64,000 nucleotides of DNA from Pseudocercospora fijiensis CIRAD86 (GCF_000340215.1 NW_006921540.1:1854377-1918376), one strand, 5' to 3'. Shown: positions 21,979-35,309, numbered from the stretch's first letter. A program made the numbers and translations. Notes: a model not told the origin generated them from the sequence alone.

Positions 21979-24900
21979 CCGAGGTGCGGAGATTTATGAC
22001 CTCTTTTTTGTACATACGCATTCTGGTTGGAAGCGATGGCGTTTGTGGTGCATGGGGAGCAATAGGCCTTACGAGAGCCTTAGAGGTAGCAATAGCAGTG
22101 CCAGGTAGTAGCAAGTACAGCCGAATGAACCAACTCTTGCGAAGTGACGGACACGCACTTTCATCGACGCACCATTTTCTTATTCCCGTGCCAAGCCCAG
22201 CCTGTGTCTAGTCTATATATTCATCCCAAATCTCACGTGATCTCAGCTGTAATGGCCTAGTCGAAATCACTTCGTCTGCATCAACACCCTTTCCATCCAG
22301 CGATGTGGCTCTGGTTTGAGTTCTGTGATGGTTCTTCACTCAAGCGAGTAATCCTTGATGCTGAGAGGACCCTAAGTTTGAGGAACTGTTCAGGCTGGAA
22401 ACAGCGCAAACACCCTCAATTCATGGAGCGGCAGTACCAGGATAGCCGATTGTTGGCGGGTGTGAGTGTGGGATATGGGGTGTGTGACGACTTTTTGCTG
22501 TTTTGTGGTTCTGTTGGTTCTTTTTGGGAGGGATGCATGGATAGCTGATGTATCTTTGGTGACATGATGTGATGGTTGCGAGTTCGAATTTTGGTTTGTG
22601 ATCTAGAAAAGTTTTGACTCGTACGTACTGTATCTTTTGCCAAGATTCTTCACAGCTTGTAGGAGGCCGCGGAAGGAACAACGACCAGCCAGGAAAGAAA
22701 AATCACTCAAGGACCTGCTGGACTTTGCGTAATCCAATGCAACAGTGGAAACAGCATGCAATTCGGTCATCATTATTAGTGAGTCTTGCCAAAAAGCATG
22801 TGGAAAAATTTCTACCGACTCTTGACCAGATCATTCAACTACCTCAATCATCACTGAGTCCTGACATCGACAAAGCACCGGGAAGTGGAGCACGAAGCAC
22901 ATGAAAAAAAAAAGTAAAAAGTCCACCTTCACATGCTACACCGTAGAGGAATCCCCGAACCCCATTCTCCAGGACCATTTTCGGCCCTTCCCTTCCCTTC
23001 CAAACAAGCGGGTCGGGTCTTTCCCAAAATCTCACGCCAGCATATGCCAGACCCACCAAAAACAACCACGCGGCCACGCCCGCCTGATCTCGAAATCGTT
23101 TCGGGTGACAGGTTCCTGGTGCCTGACGAGTTGGAGATGGATTTCGCTGTCCGACTGTTGAATACGTGCGAGTCTTGATGTGAGTCTCGAAGATTAAGCA
23201 ATGGAACGAGACTACTGACGTCACCATGCTTGTCTTGAGCGCCATCGGCCAGACATGTCACATGTTGAATGTGTTGGCTAGTTTTGTTTTCGGCGTCATC
23301 TTTCGAGAAGCATTCTTCGTGTGTTCTGGAATTAGAGATCCATGTTCATTCATACAATGGCATGATCTCATTGTCGTCTGGCGGCGGCGGCGGCCCTATT
23401 TCGTCGGTCGGTGTGTTATTACATCGCGACCGGTGTTCATACCCAGCTATGTAGATTCGGTGAGCTTAAACCGAGACATCGGATGTGTTCTGACGTTTTT
23501 GCAAATCTCGTGGTCGATGGGTTGAGACTTGAGACTGATCCTAGCCATTGAGACGTCATATCGACCAGGTTACTATCTCTTGCATGGGACAAGTCGGCAC
23601 TGTCTCTTTAGGAAAGCCATGGTTGACAACAACATTCTCGAGATACCACCGATCGTCCGAGGCCCCATGCTCGTCCTCGCCTCGAGCATACTGTACACCA
23701 AAAATCTGGTTCCGATATGTTTTCGCGTATTTAGAAAGAGGAGGTACGAGTCTTGTTGCGACTGAGATTTGCCGTGATTGCCAATTTCGCTCGGAAGGAG
23801 ATCAGGCGAGGTACTAACCGAAATATTCTGTGAGTGGTACCTCCTTGCTCTGGCAAGGAAGAGTCTCAAAGGAGCGAGTCGAGCGCATGTCAAAGCCTCC
23901 CTCACACGATGCCGCATGAATAAATTTTTGGTTCACTCTCTGAGGCCACCGGCATTTCCAGGTTGGGCAGTGCAAGCGTGTTGGCCAGTAGTGAATGTTC
24001 CGTAGTCATACCGCTACGCTAGAATCGCTACTGCTGTAGGCTCCTTTTGCTCGGACCAGCAGTTTGAAGAAGCAAAGCAGGGTGGCCGTCCAGCGCCCGC
24101 CCGACTGCACTTGGCATTCGACATATTGTCCGAAATTCAAGCCATGCGAAGGGGAGGTCAACCGAGGACTACGCAGAGGGTGACAGTCTACTGCAAGTCG
24201 TGCCATCCAGAAATCGACGAGCAGATTTCGCGTCACTCGACACAGCGGGTAGGTGTAAGTCTACGTCAGAAATTGATTTCGATCTGTATGCCGGTGCTAG
24301 AAGAATACATCCACATGTTGTAGATCGACAGAATCTTTTTGTGATACGCGTCATCATCTCCTTCGGTTGAATTGACGATGGAGGCAAGTCTAATCGCGAG
24401 GTCTCGACCAGATACGCAGATTTGCCGGCAACGTTGTGGACGTTTCGAGGCCGGTCCCTCGTCACCTGGAATCTGAAGCGCATCTGGCGTTGATATTGCT
24501 TCACGAGGCTACACCGTGATCTCGATGCCCGCCCAGTTCACGTGGAAGACGTCATGTGCGGATGAACGAATCTGGTTTGTGGAACAAGGGGGCCCTTGAG
24601 ATGATCGGCTCCAAGCCCCGCCCCGCCCCCGCGTGTACCGTGCACCGCGTTACTGCAGAGCAGGCGATTCATTCATTCATTCAGCTAGGGTTGCAGAAAG
24701 GATTCGTGGTGCTGTTGCTCAGTTGCCGACACACCACTTTTTAACACCGTCGTCCGGAGGAATGGTAGACGGAGAAACAGGCCCGTTGTTTGCGATGTCT
24801 CTGCATCAGCGATGCGGGAATTCAGCACGGTACCAACTCCGAGCATGCAAGCCACGAAAGCGGTTGTTTCGGGAAAGACACGACTTGTTTCGGCTTCTGA

Positions 24901-25685
24901 CTTGTTGGAATCCTCGCTCGCATGAAGTCATCGCCTGGGCGCGGCGCAGAAGCTCGCGCTGTCATCCCGATCTATCAATATTACGGCCGTGTAGTCATCC
25001 GCAGTCCCACGGCCATCCGCGTTGCCCAAGAAAGTAATTGTGAAGCAGGCAGGCAGGGAAAGGGGTGCGGCGGAGAGAGCGGTTGACTGCTCATCATCAG
25101 CCTTTGTACAACTGATTCTCAGCGTGGAGAAGGAGCGCCCGATACCGATGCCCTTATCCGAGACCATTGGGAAGGCGCGGAGGCGTTTACAGCGAGAAGC
25201 CTATTGCGTCCTCGGCAGTGGTCATGAATAAGCAGGCGAATCCAACTTCCACGCAACGCCTCACCAATACACTTTCCTGAACTCGCCGATGCGGCAGGCT
25301 CGGTGGGATCGGTATGGCAAATAGCAAACCCATTTGCTGACCACGCCTATACATAGCGACGTGGCATGTCAGCTGTCCAGGTGTGGCATCAGCGACAACA
25401 GGATTGTATCGAGGCGTGGGTGAGCAGTGCGCTGGCTGTGGGTGACAGTGCCTTGTCTGAGTGATTTGCAGAGTCGTGGAGCGAGGCGGTGTCTCACCGA
25501 CCCCGAGAAATACGCAAGTGACATGGCAGAGCTTCGGAAAGCGGGAGTTGCATGAGTCTTGTTGATGCTGCAAATCTGCCCGCGACAGGCCTTTTTCTGC
25601 GAGGTACCTCGCTTCTACGTATCTTTCAGGTATTCTTGTATGTGAGGAAATTTAGCGTACTACTGTTTGTAACAGTGGTTTACTT
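21979..25685. other. Long region without a supportable gene
   Basis: About 3.7 kb of non-RIP sequence. No frame carries a recognised family motif or convincing splice structure. Two overlapping frames near 22933-23245, one on each strand, have fairly even amino-acid composition, but I cannot choose between them. Small simple repeats occur (CGG near 23382-23395, CATT near 24668-24682, GCCCC near 24615-24630). It probably holds decayed sequence and the buffer to the transposon block. The boundary to RIP-degraded DNA is sharp, near 25685. Confidence 0.35.
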
Positions 25686-26862
25686 CCGGAGGCCGTTATC
25701 TACTAAGTTAGTATCATTTGCCTAGTAATCGACGGTGCTTTTCCTACTCTAGTACTATATTAACCTTCTTAGTTATTCTTTTAGTTCTAATCTTATCTCT
25801 ATATCTCTTTATTATATATAGATCTAGCTCTTTCTATAATAGTTTAAATAGCACCTTCTACTTGTTATTATTATTACTATACCGCCTATCTTATCTAAAC
25901 TAGAGCCGCCGTTTAGGCCTAATTATATACTATATAGTATTATCGATATTCGAGAATAGCTATTTACTTAGGTTACTATCGAGATAAATTAGATATAGGA
26001 GTAGTTAGAAGAGAAGAAGCCTATAGACTAGTAGAACAAGGTCTAATATATACGCTATAGGTAGAGTAGTAAGACGTTACGGGAATAGGCTACCTAGGTA
26101 TAGCTCTATAGTCTATTATTACTATAAATAAGGATAACTTTACCTCTCTAGGGTTATTATTATTCTATTAAGTATAACTATAATAAGCGAAATCTCGTAT
26201 TCTATCCTATATAGCATAATTCTTAAGGTTCTTAAGGTAGATAGTAGGCGAGCTTATAAGGTATAACTAGCTAGCTATAGGGTTAGCAAAGGTATATAAT
26301 ATTAGTACTAAAAGGGCCTTATAAGCTTCGAGTCTCTATAACTACGGGCCGCTTAAGATCGCCTTTAAGAATAGGTAGATATTATAGTTATTACTACTAA
26401 ACTAGAAGCTAAGATAGCGCCTATATATAAGGGTATACTAAGTAGTTATAACTATATAACTCCGGCTTGCTATAACTACCTCGTATAGTTTTAAGCCCGC
26501 CTACCTTACTATTATATTCTACGAGACTATTTGTTTAATAGACTAGAAGTTAGTAAGTTATAATAGCGACGATATAGTAAGCTATTTCTAGGTCTTAACG
26601 TTATATTTATATACGAGTACTAGCGCGTTCTCGATACTTAATAACTCGTAATCGAAGGTTACGAAAAACACGCTATTTTCTTAGTATAAATACCTTAATT
26701 AGGAGACTTTTAAGGCTACTCTAAGGAGGTATTAGAATCGCTAAATTTAAAGTATAAGCGGATAAAGGACGACCCTTCTATTAACCCTTCTAATATATGC
26801 TTGTAGGCGGCTCCGCGTGCCTACAAAGTGCGAGCGAAGCTTCCGCCTTATATACCCTTACA
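25686..26862. repeat. RIP-degraded block, element unknown
   Basis: TpA-rich sequence with very few CpA or TpG, starting the 35-kb repeat block. All frames are broken mainly by TAG. I cannot recognise a transposase or polymerase motif, so the family is open. A GC-rich patch with the inverted words GCGAGCGAAGC lies at about 26830-26840. Confidence 0.55.
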
Positions 26863-27283
26863 GGTCGCTAGTCGTTGTAGGTCGCTAGTCGTTATAGGTC
26901 GCTAGTCGTTGCAGGTCGCTAGTCGTAGTCGTTGCAGGTCGCAGGTCGCTAGTCGTTATAGGTCGCTTGTCGTTGTAGGTCGCTAGTCGTTGTAGGTCGC
27001 TAGTCGTAGTCGTTGTAGGTCGCTAGTCGTAGTCGTTGCAGGTCGCTAGTCGTAGTCGTTGCAGGTCGCTAGTCGCTAGTCGTTGCAGGTCGCTAGTCGT
27101 TATAGGTCGCTAGTCGTTGCAGGTCGCTAGTCGTTATAGGTCGCTAGTCGTTATAGGTCGCTAGTCGTAGTCGTTGCAGGTCGCTAGTCGTAGTCGTTGC
27201 AGGTCGCTAGTCGTTATAGGTCGCTAGTCGTTGCAGGTCGCTAGTCGTAGTCGTTACAGGTCGCTAGTCGTAGTCGTTGCAGG
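26863..27283. repeat. Minisatellite, 17-bp unit with 6-bp add-on
   Basis: About 20 tandem copies of GGTCGCTAGTCGTTGCA. Many copies carry an extra TAGTCG, making a 23-bp unit, and TTGCA, TTATA and TTGTA variants are consistent with RIP acting on TGCA. It lies directly 5' of the LINE and may be part of its 5' region or an older satellite. It is not a CRISPR array because there are no unique spacers. Confidence 0.9.
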
Positions 27284-27599
27284 TTTTGTTATAGTTAGCA
27301 TTAGGCACGTGATTTTCCGGAGGCTTAGTTCTGCCGTGCCGTCCTAGCAGTTCTTATAGAATTCAGCTAATCAGAGCTTTAGCTTTTAGAATCCGGGGAA
27401 TTACGTGCTAATCAAATAGGAAATTGAGCCACTATTTAGGACCTGCTATAGTAGTGCGAGCTTCGCTCGCAATTAAGGACTTATTCTATGCCTTCTATAT
27501 ACGGAAGGTAAAGGACTTCTCGGATAGTTACTATATACTAAATACTAGCCTTTAACTATATAGATAACCTAACGTCGCGGGAAAAAGAGATAGTAGCGA

Positions 27600-28700
27600 A
27601 CAATTAGAGACGAAGGGAAGACAGTTAAGAAGGAAGGGAGGACGAATAGAAAGCACTATATACTAGGGCAGAGGAGGTGCTAAAGGTAGAAGATAGAAGA
27701 ACCCCTAAGAGGGCATATAGGATAATAATTTTAGAACTCCTTAGAGGACTAAAAGCAATCTATAACTAGGTAAGCTACGTAATTACAAAGGTAGCTAATA
27801 TAGTCGTAGGCTCGTAGCAAAGATTACGAAGAAACAATAGGAGACAAGCCTAAACTACCGCACCTAGGTAGTAGTAGCTAGTTAGGAGGCGCTAAAACCC
27901 CCGAAGACAGTAGTTCGAGTCTATATTACGGACCTACAAGAGCAAAAGGAAATCTAAGGACTTATAGGGAAAGAGATTATAGAAAGAATTGCAGTTAAAG
28001 AGGTAATTAGGGCTAGGAACGAAGGTAAAGGGGTAATCAAGCTATTTATAGTATAAGAGCAAGACAAAAAGAAGCTAGAAACACAAAAAGAATAGACAAC
28101 CAAGATAGGGAAAACAGCAAAGGTCTCCTAATAGCAATTCATAATTATAGCCTATAGTATAATAAGAAGCTTTAAAGAAGAACAGGATATTAAGAGCCTA
28201 TAGAGACAAAACCAAGCTATATACCTAGGCCTAAAGATTACAAAAGTAGCATAGATTAAAAGGAAAATCGAAGAGACTAAGAAGCAGTCTTCCCTAATTA
28301 TCTAGGTAGGGAGTATAGAGTAGGCTAATATAGTACTAGACTAGGGGTTGTTCTAGGACTTTAAAAGATTAGAAACAGAGATACATAGAAGCAACTATAG
28401 GATAATATAGTACTTCAAATGTCAACACTATAGATACTTAGTAGCTAAATACATAAAGATAACTAATACCTACTCCTATTATATAGGGGAGTACTAGGTT
28501 AAAGAATGCAAAGCATATAAGGGAGAAGCAAGATATATATACTACACTAAAAGACACCCCTCTTAGGCGAAGGAATGCCTAGTAAGAATATAGGCAGCTA
28601 GGAAAGCGAAGGAAGCTAGAATCAATATACTAAAAAGATATACAACAAGCTAGGGCAGCTAGGTATAGAAGCAACCTAGCTAAGTGCTACAAAAGAGGTC
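27600..28700 (+). pseudogene. LINE ORF1 (gag-like), RIP-broken
   Basis: The first reading frame of the LINE, interrupted by many TAG codons. A nucleic-acid-binding region near 28400-28560 shows the order FKCQHYRYLVAK, then a second Cys/His cluster and a YYTKRH segment. These match mutated CCHC zinc knuckles, with several Cys or His codons changed to Tyr as expected for G-to-A changes. The N-terminal part is charged and Gln-rich after allowing for TAG in place of CAG. Confidence 0.6.
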
Positions 28701-28876
28701 TAGGCAAGATAATAGGTTCATATTCAGGGCCTTACTAGCATAAGAGAGCTACTAGCAACTAGGGAGACTAAGATACCTTAATATTATAGGAAAGGAAGTA
28801 GGGTAGACAAAGCTTAGTTAAATGTTAGTCTAAAGTAAGGGAAGACTAAAGAAAAACTTATAGGGAAATAATATAG

Positions 28877-31800
28877 ATAAAACCTAATAAACATTGCAAC
28901 ATTACTAAATATTATATAGTACAATATCAACAAGAGCAAAGATAAGGTATAGAGGAGCTTCCTTTAAGCACTAAACCTAAAAGAACATTACATTATTGCA
29001 ATCTAAGAGCCCTAGCTTAACCTATACACAAAGAGACTAGCAATAGTCAAAGACCTAAGATACTACCTAATTATCTATAACTAGGGAGCCCTAAGGATAT
29101 ACATCTATATTAGCAAGGAGATAGATATAGAAACCTAGCAGGCTATACTATAGGAGGATAGGGACCTAACATTAGTTTAAGTAGAGACATCCTAAGGTAC
29201 ACTCCGAGTCTACTATATATATAACCCACTACTAGACTTAAGAAGCAGTACCTAACTAAAAACCCTAGAAAGACTACTTAGAGTTATCTAGGGGAACACC
29301 TACCAAATCCTACTTAGGGATTTCAACCTCTACTACCCCCTCTAGGGCTTAGACTTTACCCTAGCTTACTACTTCCTAGTAGGAAGACTGATCGATATAT
29401 TAGAGAGGGAAGGAATAGAAATTGTTACCCTAAAGGGACTAATTACTTAGGAGGCAAGAGGAAGTAGCAGTATACTAGACCTATACTTTGTATTATATTA
29501 GATTAGAAACAGGATTATAAGATACAGGGTTAACTAGGAACTAGAAGAATTATTAGACCACTTCCCGGTACAGATTGAGCTAAATGTCTAAGCTAATTAG
29601 GAAAGGGAACTAGAGGAGAAGCTTAACTAGAAAGGTGCCTAATAGGGCAGGATTAAGGAGGAACTAGAAAGGGACCTAAAACTAGAGGAACTCTTAATAA
29701 AGTACCTACTAAAGCTAGAGGATATTAACAAGGTAGTAGAAGAACTAATAGGAATCCTAAAATAGGTAGCTAGAAAGCATACCCTAGCAAAGAAACATTC
29801 ACTATACTAGCAACTATACTAAACTAGTAAGTATACAAGGAAGGTTAAAGTAGCAAAGAAGGCTAGGAGATAGTAGATACAAACCTATACCTAGGAAGTA
29901 TAGGACAACTATAACAAAGCCTACTAGGAAAAGAAGATCTAGATTAAGAAAGATAAGATACAAGAATAGAGATCTATAATAGGAATAATTACAAAGAAAC
30001 TAGAGGAGATATAGAGGATAGCTAAATAGGTAAGGAGACCTAAACAGGACAAGGATATACTACTACAATTCCCGGACATAATAGACTAATAAGGACAAAT
30101 ACAGACTATAATAGAAGGGAAAGCAAGAGCCCTAGGCTACTACTTCTTCTATAGAGAAGTACAAGCAGACCTATTAGACATAAAGGAGAAAGAACAAGAG
30201 ACTCTACTACTAGGCATACTAAGAGACACCTAGGTCAAACCCGAAACTATTGAAAGGATCCTAAAGAAAATTCTAGGCAATAAGGCACTAGGAGAAGACA
30301 AGATCTATAACAAACTCCTAAAAGTATATAGGAAGGGGCTAGCCCTAGTACTAGCTAATATCTTTTTATAAAGCCTAGTACTAGGACACTACCTAAGACT
30401 ATTTAGGAAGTCCCTAACAGTAGTGCTAAGGAAGCCCTAGAAGGAAGACTATATACAGCTTAAGGCCTATAGACTAATAGCCCTACTTAATATAATAGGC
30501 AAGGTACTAGAAAAAATTGTCGCTAAAAGGCTAACAATCTTTGCCGAGGAAAGGAACATCCTTCCTAAAGGCTAGATAGGAGGAAGAAAGAAGAGGTTAA
30601 TACTAACAGCTATAGAACTAATTATAGAACAGATCAATTATATCTAGTACTATAGTTAAAACTAGGTAGCAACCCTCCTCTCCCTTAATATCTTAGGAGC
30701 CTTTAACAATGTCTCCTATAAAAGGCTCCTATATATACTTAAATAGAAAGCTATACCAAACTGGATAGTCTAATTTATCTAGTCCTTCCTATAGGAAAGA
30801 TTAATATAGCTTATTCTAGGCAAATTCAAATCAGACCCAATACTAACTAAAAAGGGAATCCCCTAAGGATTAATACTCTCCCTAATCCTCTTCCTTATCT
30901 TTATAGCAGACCTACTCCCACTCCTAGAATTAAACAATACATTAGCATTAGGGTTTATAGACGACACAAACATCCTTGCCTAGTCTAAGATAATAGAAAC
31001 TAACTGCAAGATCCTAGAAGAGAAGCACTAAGAGTGTAAAAAATAGGTAAGGAGGTATAGAGCAAAATTCGCCCTAAAAAAGTACTAGCTCATCCACTTT
31101 AGTAAGGCTAAATTAACCTATAATATAAAGCAATCAATCACTATCTAAGGCTTTGAAACCCAACTATTAGCAGAGCTTAGGGTACTAGGGATCTAGCTAG
31201 ATCCAAAACTGAATTAGGGACTACAAGTAAAGAAGGCAAAGTAGAGGGCAGATACTAACATACAATCCATTAATAGGCTTACAGCCTCTATATAGGGGGC
31301 TATATTCGAGAAAGCTAAAGTTATATACAAAGCAATTGTTAAGCTAGCAATGCTATATAGAGCATAGATATAGACAGCCTAGGAGAAAACACTAAAGAGG
31401 ATTAAGTAACTAGTTAATAGGTCCCAAACCTAAAGCCTAAAGAAAATCCTAGGAGTATACAAAACTATACTAACAAGGGTAGTGGAAATAGAATCAGGGA
31501 TCCTACTAGTCAAACAATACTTTAAGGGACTAAGACACTAATATATAGTAAAGACAATAGAATACCTAGCCTAATAGACTATTTAAAAGGCACTAGATAA
31601 GATAAAAGCCTAATGTATTAGGACTAGGAGGCGAGACAGACTACAAATAACTCCCTAGAAAGCTAAAGACCTAGAGTAATATAGAGTCTTAATAAGAGAA
31701 ATGCTAGAGAAAGAGCTTTAGGGACTAAATATAAGGCTAAAGGAAGACAAACCAAAGGGAGAGAAACAAAGCCTAGTAGAATCAATTGCTAGATACCTAT

Positions 31801-32370
31801 AGGAGCAGGAATAGAACAAAACACAAGTCAGACTAGGAACCCTAAAGGCACTAATCAAATTTGGTTAATACAACTACTAGTTCTATAAGGACCTAAATAG
31901 GGCCGAGGCAAGCCTAGCTATCCAAATCAGATCTAAACACATTAGACTCAGATCTTACCTATTTAGAAGAAACGTCCTAGGAATTGAAAGCAGAGCTTGC
32001 TAATATAGCTACTAATCTCAGAACCCTAAGTATATACTACTAGTCTACCCTTAATAGTTAGAAGGCAGAAGTAATTAGAGACTAAAAGCAATAGAAAGGG
32101 AATACGACAAGCTAATCTAGAGCAAAGAAGACCTAAAGAGGATAGTAAAGTAGATTATTAAACAGGGATTTATACAACAATTCGCACTAGCAAGGGAAAC
32201 TAAGGAGTAGATAAGAAGGAGGGAAGAAGAGGGGGAAAGAAGGGCAGGGCAGCAGGCAAGGTAGTTAGAGGGTAACAACTATAACACTAGTATACCCTAG
32301 AGGAAGGAAAACAGGGAAACGAGGAAGAGCAACACTTATAAATAGGACAGGAGGGAGGTTTTTACTAACT
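28877..32370 (+). pseudogene. LINE ORF2 (endonuclease and reverse transcriptase)
   Basis: The endonuclease domain begins with NIIQYNINKSKDKVQ near 28905 and includes IIAIQEP and the DFNLYYP block near 29320 (GDFN family motif, with Gly changed to Arg). The reverse transcriptase includes YRLIALLNIIGKVLEK near 30470, SLNILGAFNNVSYKRLL near 30690 (an Asp changed to Asn at the first catalytic block), a GIPxG block with TAA at the Gln position near 30860, and GFIDDTNILA near 30955 carrying the catalytic FIDD, followed by TAG where Trp is expected. The catalytic Asp pair survives but the frame has dozens of stops. The 3' part includes a possible Cys/His region near 32000. It cannot encode an active protein. 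Confidence 0.8.
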
Positions 32371-32462
32371 AAGTTGGTTTCCTACCCAAAACAATACATA
32401 GAAACAGACCTGCATAGGCCGAAAGGCACTACAACAGGCAAATAAAATATCTATCTATCTAT

Positions 32463-32782
32463 ATACTAAATACTAACTAGTTTATCGCTATTCTATAAGA
32501 GGTTGACTCTATAGATAAGACCGAGCGATAGTAGACAAATTAGCTACCTTCTAAACTAGCGATACTAACTCGCCCTCGACTACTACTAGTAGTACTAGAA
32601 AACTATTACGCCTACGCTAATATAACTCTCCGACTACTATCTTTAAAATAGCGTATTTAGCTATTATCTATTCGATAACTTTTATTCTTATTACCTCTAC
32701 TAGGCAACCTTACTCTAAGGCTATTTCTACGCCTTCTACCGCTTACGCCGCGCTATAAGATAATATTAGAAATATAGTCTTT
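32463..32782. repeat. RIP-degraded target sequence, left part
   Basis: Degraded DNA between the LINE tail and the left gypsy LTR. With 59666-60470 it would have formed a continuous stretch of about 1.1 kb before the gypsy element inserted, since both ends carry the TCTTT target duplication. Family not recognised. Confidence 0.5.
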
Positions 32783-32979
32783 TATAAGAAGGGTTATATT
32801 AGTAGGTAGATAGGGTAGTAGTAGGTATAGGTAGTATTCGATAAGGATCTAGGAGGAGAAGGAGGAAGGCAGGCTAGTTAGCCTAACGCTAAGCGCTAAG
32901 CCCTGCCTAAGGTACTAAGACCCTAGCTTTACTCGGTCTAGTTACATACTAATTACGTATAGCCTCTTTAGCCCTAATA
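32783..32979 (-). repeat. Gypsy 3' LTR
   Basis: It matches the copy at 59464-59660 over its full 197 bp with a few transitions. On the minus strand it starts TATTAGGGC and ends CCTTCTTATA, as expected for TGTTAG...TTACA after RIP. TCTTT precedes it. Confidence 0.9.
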
Positions 32980-34003
32980 TACGCTTCCCTTCTAAAGGCC
33001 GCGCCCTCGTAGCTTGTCTATATTCTAACCTCGACCTCTATTGCCGCTAACTTAGCAAGTCTAATAAGCTGCTTAGCCGCGCTAAATTAAACACTTAACT
33101 ACCTAATTATATAACTATATCAAACTTTACCTTCTAACATAATGTCTAACTCTAACTGCGCTATTCTTATATATAATAAAGTAATATATATCTACGAGAA
33201 TTAAGGACTATCGACTAATTATAATATAAGCGCGTCTTCCCTACTATAATAGGTAGGCGTACGAGGTATTATAGCACTGCCTCCGTTCTAAGTAATATCG
33301 TACCGAGTTCTTTACGTCTACTCTTAAAAGACTTAGAAATGTCCGCTTCCGAGAGTTTGTCCGCTTCCGAGGGATTATTCTTATTATTACGAGGACTATT
33401 ATTTACTATCGTAGTTTTACTAGCCCTAATTAGTTAGGTTTAGCAGCCTTTAATTGTTAATTAATCTTATCTTTTTAAAAACGCAGTTCGTCTAGTTTCT
33501 ATAGGTAAAGGCTATTATAAGTATAATAGTTAAGGTTCGCCTCGCTTAAAGGGTTAGAAAGATCGAGAAGTAACCTATTATCCGCAAGATCGACTCCGGC
33601 TAGCTTAGCTCTATATTTTTGCTCTTAGTTAGTCTATTAGTCGCTTAATCTTTTAACTTAGTTAGCGTAGTACGTTCTAGCCTTAGACTATAGCGTAGGT
33701 AAGGTTGTTTTTATAGATATAGCGACGATAATAAGTAAGGTTAGTAATAGTAGCAAGTAGGTAATATTAATAATAGTAGCGCTAGTCGTTTTAGCGCTAA
33801 CTTTACCTTACTCCTAATTTCCTTCTTTAACTAATAACGCTTTAACTAGCAACACACTCTATAATACTGTTACTAATATAGCCGTACGCCGTCTTCTAAC
33901 TATTGCTAGCTTGTACTGCGACGCTATTATTACTATTACTAGCGCTATTCGCTACGCGCGCCCTTGTCGACTATATAGCCTCGATTTAGATATTAAAAGA
34001 AGG
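32980..34003 (-). pseudogene. Gypsy internal 3' region
   Basis: Internal gypsy sequence between the hAT-1 insertion and the 3' LTR. It is heavily mutated and shows no motif I can assign. It lies downstream of the chromodomain, so it may be largely noncoding. The first bases beside the LTR are pyrimidine-rich on the plus strand, that is, a polypurine tract on the coding strand. Confidence 0.5.
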
Positions 34004-34445
34004 GCCTCGTATAGACCCCGTAGTGGTTCGGGTTGGTTTGGTTTGGTTTGCTAAGCCGAAACTCTAGTTTGGTTTAGGTTGGTTTGCTAAGCAACTATAT
34101 AAGTAGCTAGTTCGAACCATATAATTTATCGGTTTTTAAGAAGTGTACGAATGTATACGTAGCTTTAAGCAAGCCCTTTGTAAGACTTAGCAGTGTAGCC
34201 GGTAGCGTAGCCGGCATTTTTAGTCCTTAGTACTTATAGAATTTTCGAATCCTACTTAGGCTACGTAGTTGTATAAAGGTACTTATATGACCTCAAATCT
34301 ATAGACAATTAGCTAAGGGCACTAACCAATCAAAAGCATATATATATATATATATAAGGTATTATAGTTTAGTTCGGAAACTATACTCCTTAGGTATAAA
34401 TTTCATCCTTTCGTTTACGGTTCAATTCCCTAACTGCTTAGTAGA

Positions 34446-34945
34446 ATGTCTTTATCTAGATCTAGGTAGAACTTATCGATTTCCCTAGAAGTCCTCCTCC
34501 TTAAGAAGTTTATGCACTTTCCTACCGAACTATTCGATAATATCAAGTACTAGGATAGCTCCTCCCTCGGTATCGGCATAGTATATAAAAGAGCTATAAG
34601 GTAGCTCTATAGAACGTTCCACTAGTTACTCGCTATACTAAGGCCGAATACTAGTTCGTTCCTTAGAACTCTTAGTTATTTAGGAGATATAAAGGGTAGG
34701 GCAGGTAGTGACTTCGTATTGTATAAGGAGGTAGAGGCTGCTATAGAAGAGGCCTTCAACCTATAGAAGATAGTGAAAGATATAGAGGCAGCTATAGGTC
34801 TAGGTACCTAGTTGAATTTTTAGTAGGTAGAGTATAAGGATATTTAGAGGGAGTATTAGGTAGAGTTGCGAAGGTAGGTGTATAATATGCTCTAGAAAAC
34901 AGGGATAGTGCCTATAACTATAACTATTAGGCTCTTCAACCTTCC
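34446..34945 (+). pseudogene. hAT-1 accessory gene, opposite strand
   Basis: A reading frame antisense to the transposase, beginning with an intact ATG and MSLSRSR. It runs about 165 codons with only TAG stops, each plausible as a former Gln. The product would be hydrophilic and helical, with HFPTELFDNIKY and DFVLYKEVEAAIEEAFNL segments. I do not recognise the family. The matching start in hAT-2 (minus strand, 56558) has become ATA. A GCCGGC repeat block follows it at about 35034-35085. Confidence 0.5.
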
Positions 34946-35309
34946 TTATTTTTTCCTATTTTCTTTTTATAAAAATCTAAACTAATACAAATCAACCGGA
35001 ATGTCTATCTTCTTTTAGTTCTTTAAAAAACCTAGCAGCGTAGCTAGTAGCGTGGCCGGCAGCGTAGCCGGTAGCGTAGCCGGCCTTTTTACTCCTTAGT
35101 ACTAACGGGATTTTAGGAGACTTCTATTCCGTACGGCTAATAAAGTATACTATACTATATACATATGCTTAGAGAGTATTTAGAGCGCAGTATATAGCGC
35201 CGTATAATAGCGGCTTATTTCGCATATAGAAAAGCTTATAGATAACACTACGAACATCCTTTCTACTAGAATATCTATCCTATCTAGCACCGTCTCGAAT
35301 ATAGATATT

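Larger units (their letters stand above)
27490..32462 (+). mobile_element. Tad1-like LINE retrotransposon, inactivated
   Basis: A non-LTR retrotransposon in plus orientation of about 5 kb. It has a gag-like first ORF with a CCHC region, a second ORF with AP-endonuclease and reverse transcriptase, and a 3' end with AATAAA followed by a (TATC)n tail near 32440-32462. There are no LTRs. The 5' boundary is approximate. Stops are mostly TAG or TAA at positions expected to be Gln or Trp, indicating RIP. On the plus strand TpG is depleted more strongly than CpA, so mutation was strand-biased here. Confidence 0.8.

Noticed and set aside
21979..25685. Candidate genes from several 60-130-codon frames
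   Set aside because: Frames on both strands overlap, with no family motifs and no consistent splice sites.
26863..27283. CRISPR-like array
   Set aside because: The units are directly adjacent with no unique spacers, and the context is fungal. It is a minisatellite.
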